Of a stretch of 64,000 nucleotides of DNA, positions 61,109-64,000 are shown one piece after another (position 1 is the first letter of the stretch; every line of letters begins with the position of its first letter). The stretch comes from Fodinicurvata halophila (GTDB lineage: Bacteria > Pseudomonadota > Alphaproteobacteria > Kiloniellales > DSM-21159). The notes beneath the pieces were generated by a model, which was given only the letters and a program-made list of their open reading frames with translations, did not search any database and was not told the origin of the DNA. Location: positions 248,001-312,000 of the forward strand of contig NZ_JBHSCW010000007.1 in the NCBI RefSeq assembly GCF_042651425.1, read 5' to 3'. The position numbers and the translations under genes are program-made.

Positions 61109-61906
61109 TCAGGAATTGCCCGTGAGCTCCTGGAGCCCTTGTGGGGTCAGGATCTCGACGCTGTAGGTTTCCCGGATATCTATGATCCTGTCCTGCCGTA
61201 AGCGGGTCAGAGTGCGACTGACCGTTTCGATGGTCAGTCCCAGATAATCCGCAATATCCCCACGGGGCATGTGAAGAGTGACGATATTGTCGGTGCCCTG
61301 CCACCGATTTTGGCGCCGAAATACGTCCAGCAGGAAGGAGCTGACCCGCTCCAGCGCCGACTTTCGGCCCAACAACAGCATCTGGTCCTGTGCTGAATCC
61401 AGTTCGCGACAGGCCATCTCGAGGAGCTGCTGTCGCAAATCCGGATAGTCCCGTGCCAGGGTGTCGAGCTCATTGAGCCCGAAGAGACAATACTCGGTCT
61501 CCGTGATGGCTTCGACATTGAAGGGAAAGTTTTGACGGCGAGTCAGGCCAAGGAAATCACCGGGAAACAGAAAGCCAGTGACCTGCCGCCGTCCATCGGA
61601 CATGAGGCGACTCAGGCGAACAGCCCCGCGCGTGATGTTGCATGCGAAGTTCATGGGGGCGCCATCGTGGATCATCGTGGCGCCGGCTGGACCATGTTGG
61701 CGCCGGGCAATGCGGTCAAGGTAACCCAGTTCGCTTATGGGTAACGAGCTGCACAGCGACTGGGATCGGACGTCACATCTATAACATCTCTCTCCGGTAC
61801 AGGCCTCCCCCATCGTTTCCGGCACAAAAGCCGGGATCGAGGACGCTGTGGCCGTACCACCATTCCTGACGCCCAGGGTGCGGACAGATCGCTGCATATC
61901 GATCAC
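61109..61906 (-). CDS. fnrL: FNR/FnrL-type oxygen-sensing regulator
   Basis: A 265-residue Crp/Fnr protein. Cluster cysteines: C41, C44, C52 (CYRCDVRSQSLC, the FnrL spacing) and C89 in FACNITRGAVRL; an [4Fe-4S] oxygen sensor is thus likely. The cNMP-like beta roll spans ~60-150; the helix-turn-helix (~205-235) reads PRGDIADYLGLTIETVSRTLTRL, whose E-x-x-S-R contacts the TTGAT half-site as in E. coli FNR. The long N-terminus (35 residues before C36) is unusual; ATG 61897 is an alternative start. Divergent from narK1. Confidence 0.93.
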   Translation of the reverse strand: MIDMQRSVRTLGVRNGGTATASSIPAFVPETMGEACTGERCYRCDVRSQSLCSSLPISELGYLDRIARRQHGPAGATMIHDGAPMNFACNITRGAVRLSRLMSDGRRQVTGFLFPGDFLGLTRRQNFPFNVEAITETEYCLFGLNELDTLARDYPDLRQQLLEMACRELDSAQDQMLLLGRKSALERVSSFLLDVFRRQNRWQGTDNIVTLHMPRGDIADYLGLTIETVSRTLTRLRQDRIIDIRETYSVEILTPQGLQELTGNS

Positions 61907-61959
61907 TTCATCGGCGAGTTATTCGCTCTCTCCCACCAATGGAGCGTAGAGGAAGCTAC

Positions 61960-62010
61960 AGCTGCTGTCCACAAACAAGCATATAATGTGCTTGTTTGTG
62001 GACAGCAGCT
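61960..62010. repeat. Perfect 22-bp inverted repeat with TATAATG loop
   Basis: Positions 61960-61981 and 61989-62010 are exact complements (arms begin AGCTGCTGTCC and end GGACAGCAGCT), separated by the 7-base loop TATAATG. It lies in the divergent fnrL-narK1 interval, 16 bp from the FNR box. It has no flanking T-run, so it is not a normal terminator. It may be an operator, a cruciform, an inverted-repeat element or a promoter with a -10 box in the loop. Confidence 0.9.
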
Positions 62011-62025
62011 ATCCTTCATGCCCGT

Positions 62026-62039
62026 TTGATTCAGATCAA
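62026..62039 (+). promoter_or_regulatory. FNR box upstream of narK1
   Basis: TTGATTCAGATCAA is an exact match to the FNR consensus TTGAT-N4-ATCAA. It lies 83 bases before the narK1 start, and 120 bases from the fnrL start on the other side, so it could activate narK1 under low oxygen and also influence fnrL itself. Confidence 0.88.
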
Positions 62040-62121
62040 GGCGTAAGCCCCGGTCTTTCCTATCCTGTTCCCGATTCCCTCGCAGGAGATCGCGATTCGA
62101 CAGGAGGTAAAGACCGGGTTC

Positions 62122-63522
62122 ATGGCACAGAACACCTCCACACAGGGCAGTAGAGCCCCTGAAGGACAGAGCACTGCTCTGGTGATGAGCACGACAGCCT
62201 TCACCGTATGCTTTGCCGTCTGGACCATCTTCTCCATCATCGGAATCCAAATCCGCGAGGATCTAGGCCTGAACAGCACCGAGTTCGGCCTGTTGATCGG
62301 TACACCCATCCTGACCGGCTCACTGTCACGCCTGTTCCTAGGAATCTGGGCCGAGCAGTACGGCGGGCGGCGCGTCCTGGCGCTGGTAATGCTGGCCGCG
62401 GCCTTTGCCACCTGGGCGCTCACCTGGGCCGACAGCTATATCACCTACCTGATCGCCGCCCTGGGCGTTGGTCTGGCCGGCGGCAGTTTCGCCGTCGGGA
62501 TCACCTATGTCTCCAAGTGGTATCCGCGCGAGCGCCAGGGTACGGTGCTGGGTATCTTCGGCATGGGCAATGTCGGCACGGCAGTGACCAAGTTCCTGGC
62601 CCCCTTCATCATGGTGTCCTTCGGCTGGATGATGGTAGCGCAGCTCTGGGCCATCGTCCTGGCCGCCATGGCCGTCATCTTCTTTCTGACCACGCGCGAC
62701 GAACCCCAGTTGGCCGCCAGGCGGGCCAGCAATCAGAAGCCCGATTCCTTCCTGGCCCAGCTTGAGCCGCTCAAGAACCTGCAGGTCTGGCGTTTCTCGC
62801 TCTACTACTTCTTCGTCTTCGGGGCCTTCGTGGCCCTGGCCCTCTGGTTGCCCAGCTATTACGTGAATGTCTATCAGCTGGACGTGGTCACCGCCGGCCT
62901 ATTGGGGGCCGCCTATTCCGTCCCGGGTAGCTTGTTTCGCGTGCTTGGCGGCGTGCTTTCCGATCGCTGGGGCGCACGCCGGGTCATGTACCTGACCTTT
63001 CTGGTGTCCCTGGGATGCACCTTCCTCCTGTCCTATCCGGCCACCGACTATGTGGTGCATGGCATCGAGGGGCCGATCGAGTTTACGCTGGCCATAGGTT
63101 TCATCCCCTTCACGATTCTGACCTTCATCCTGGGCTTCTTCATGTCGCTGGGGAAGGCGGCCGTCTACAAGCACATTCCCGTCTACTACCCGGATCGCGT
63201 GGGTGCCGTCGGCGGCGTCGTGGGCATGATCGGCGGTATCGGCGGGTTCGTCCTGCCGCTGGCCTTCGGTGTCATGAACGACCTGATCGGGGTCTGGACC
63301 AGCTGCTTCATGCTGCTGTTCGCCATCATTGCCGTGGCGCTGACCTGGATGCACTTCGCCATCCGGCGCATGGAGATGCAGGAATCCCCCGAACTGGCTG
63401 GACCGAAGTACCTGCCCGAGCTTTCAGGTAACCCGCCGCCTCCCAGTCGTGCGGCGTCCGACGGCCCGACTGCCTCCGCGACACCGACGCGCTGGTCGCG
63501 CGCCACGGGAGGCCGCTCATGA
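62122..63522 (+). CDS. narK1: Nitrate/nitrite transporter NarK1 (MFS)
   Basis: A 466-residue MFS transporter with 12 helices. The nitrate signatures are seen: FGLLIGTPILTGSLSRLFLGIWAEQYGG, LAGGSFAVGITYVSKWYPRERQGTVLGIFGMGNVGTA and FFMSLGKAAVYKHIPVYYPDRVGAVGGVVGMIGGIGGF. NarK1 forms import nitrate with protons. Under an FNR box, next to NO-response genes, which fits denitrification or nitrate respiration. The stop overlaps the narK2 start (ATGA). AGGAGG is 14 bases before the ATG, a long spacing. Confidence 0.95.
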   Translation: MAQNTSTQGSRAPEGQSTALVMSTTAFTVCFAVWTIFSIIGIQIREDLGLNSTEFGLLIGTPILTGSLSRLFLGIWAEQYGGRRVLALVMLAAAFATWALTWADSYITYLIAALGVGLAGGSFAVGITYVSKWYPRERQGTVLGIFGMGNVGTAVTKFLAPFIMVSFGWMMVAQLWAIVLAAMAVIFFLTTRDEPQLAARRASNQKPDSFLAQLEPLKNLQVWRFSLYYFFVFGAFVALALWLPSYYVNVYQLDVVTAGLLGAAYSVPGSLFRVLGGVLSDRWGARRVMYLTFLVSLGCTFLLSYPATDYVVHGIEGPIEFTLAIGFIPFTILTFILGFFMSLGKAAVYKHIPVYYPDRVGAVGGVVGMIGGIGGFVLPLAFGVMNDLIGVWTSCFMLLFAIIAVALTWMHFAIRRMEMQESPELAGPKYLPELSGNPPPPSRAASDGPTASATPTRWSRATGGRS

Positions 63523-64000
63523 GCGAGGCAACGACCAAGCCCAGCAAGACCTGGCTGGAGCGCTGGGAGCCAAACGACGAAGCCTTCTGGCAGGATCAGG
63601 GCCGCAGGTTTGCCTGGCGCACCCTGATCCTGACCACGGCCAGCCTGGTCATGGCCTTCATTGTCTGGTTCGTCATCTCGGCTCTGGTGGTGCGCCTGCC
63701 CAACGCCGGGTTCGATTTCACCAGCGGACAATTGTTCTGGCTGGCCTCCATGCCGGGGCTGGCCGGCGGGACGCTGCGCGTGGTGCACACCTTCCTGACG
63801 CCGATCTTCGGGACGCGCCATGTGGTGACCTTTTCGACCCTGTCGCTGCTGATCCCGCTGGTGGGTTGGTTCTTCGCCGTCCAGAATCCGGAAACACCCT
63901 TCTGGCTCCTGATGGTCCTGGCCTTCCTAGCCGGGTTGGGCGGCGGCAACTTCTCGTCCTTCATGCCGTCAACCAGCCTGTTCTTCCCAAAGCGCTTGCA
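63519..64000 (+). CDS. narK2: Nitrate/nitrite antiporter NarK2 (MFS), N-terminal part
   Basis: The first ~160 residues of a second NarK, running off the right edge. It starts MSEATTKPSKTWLERWEPNDEAFW, then membrane helices with IVWFVISALVVRLPNAGFDFTSGQLFWLASMPGLAGGTLRVVHTFL and GGGNFSSFMPSTSLFFPKRL, the nitrate signature of NarK2-type nitrate/nitrite antiporters. Coupled to narK1 by ATGA; in many denitrifiers the two are fused into one protein, here they are separate. Genes for nitrate reductase may follow outside the window. Confidence 0.93.
   Translation, partial: MSEATTKPSKTWLERWEPNDEAFWQDQGRRFAWRTLILTTASLVMAFIVWFVISALVVRLPNAGFDFTSGQLFWLASMPGLAGGTLRVVHTFLTPIFGTRHVVTFSTLSLLIPLVGWFFAVQNPETPFWLLMVLAFLAGLGGGNFSSFMPSTSLFFPKRL

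Noticed and set aside
61960..62010. The long palindrome as an intrinsic terminator
   Set aside because: Genes on both sides read away from it, and neither side has a T-run.

Overview
The window is a high-GC chromosomal segment from an alphaproteobacterium, most likely Rhodospirillales-like. This rests on the FnrL-type regulator, the NsrR/NnrS/group III truncated haemoglobin set, the ExoD and SHOCT proteins, and a dispersed intergenic hairpin repeat of a kind common in alphaproteobacteria. I see no rRNA, tRNA, CRISPR array, transposase or phage gene.

Layout. 1-6.1 kb: the start of mutS (leaving the window), small genes, a UDP-glucose dehydrogenase, a HigBA toxin-antitoxin pair and a ParB-like protein, separated by clusters of the hairpin repeat. 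6.1-25.8 kb: a surface-polysaccharide region. It opens with the dTDP-rhamnose operon rfbCBDA and passes into a much more AT-rich block holding glycosyltransferases, a UDP-sulfoquinovose synthase-like enzyme, a second sugar epimerase, a double methyltransferase, a sulfotransferase-like protein, a methyltransferase-kinase fusion and a PglK/MsbA-type ABC exporter. The likely product is a rhamnose-containing glycan carrying acidic sulfonate, sulfate or methyl decorations. 26-28.1 kb: a lactonase-like metallo-hydrolase and a ParDE pair among repeats. 28.1-38.6 kb: a minus-strand catabolic and uptake cluster with two 3-hydroxyisobutyrate dehydrogenase-like enzymes, two carboxymuconolactone decarboxylase-like proteins, an MmgE/PrpD protein, an SDR, a branched-chain-type ABC transporter with a fused LivM-LivG and a GntR regulator; its substrate is unknown. 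38.8-45 kb: small membrane, metal-binding and stress genes, a quinone reductase and a divergent LysR regulator. 45.2-54.7 kb: a peptide-type ABC transporter (with a fused DppD-DppF) together with two M20 amidohydrolases and a class II aldolase, divergent from a GntR regulator. 54.8-64 kb: hsp20 behind a likely RNA thermometer, two NsrR-type regulators, a diguanylate cyclase, a nitric-oxide response module (truncated haemoglobin, ferredoxin and two small membrane proteins, facing nsrR-nnrS), an FNR-type regulator and the nitrate transporters narK1-narK2.

How it works together. The right end is a low-oxygen, denitrification-related block: FNR (a canonical FNR box lies upstream of narK1) and NsrR would sense oxygen and nitric oxide, NarK would import nitrate or exchange nitrite, and NnrS plus the haemoglobin operon would protect against NO. 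The two ABC-transporter operons look like nutrient scavenging systems under GntR control. The polysaccharide block is a mosaic whose base composition changes inside glycosyltransferase genes at both ends, as expected for exchange of a variable glycan cassette by recombination in flanking genes. The most unusual candidates are the sulfoquinovose synthase-like gene in a polysaccharide cassette, two unusual fusion proteins in the same island, the RNA thermometer, a 22-bp perfect palindrome with a TATAAT loop, and one intergenic hairpin repeat inserted inside another.
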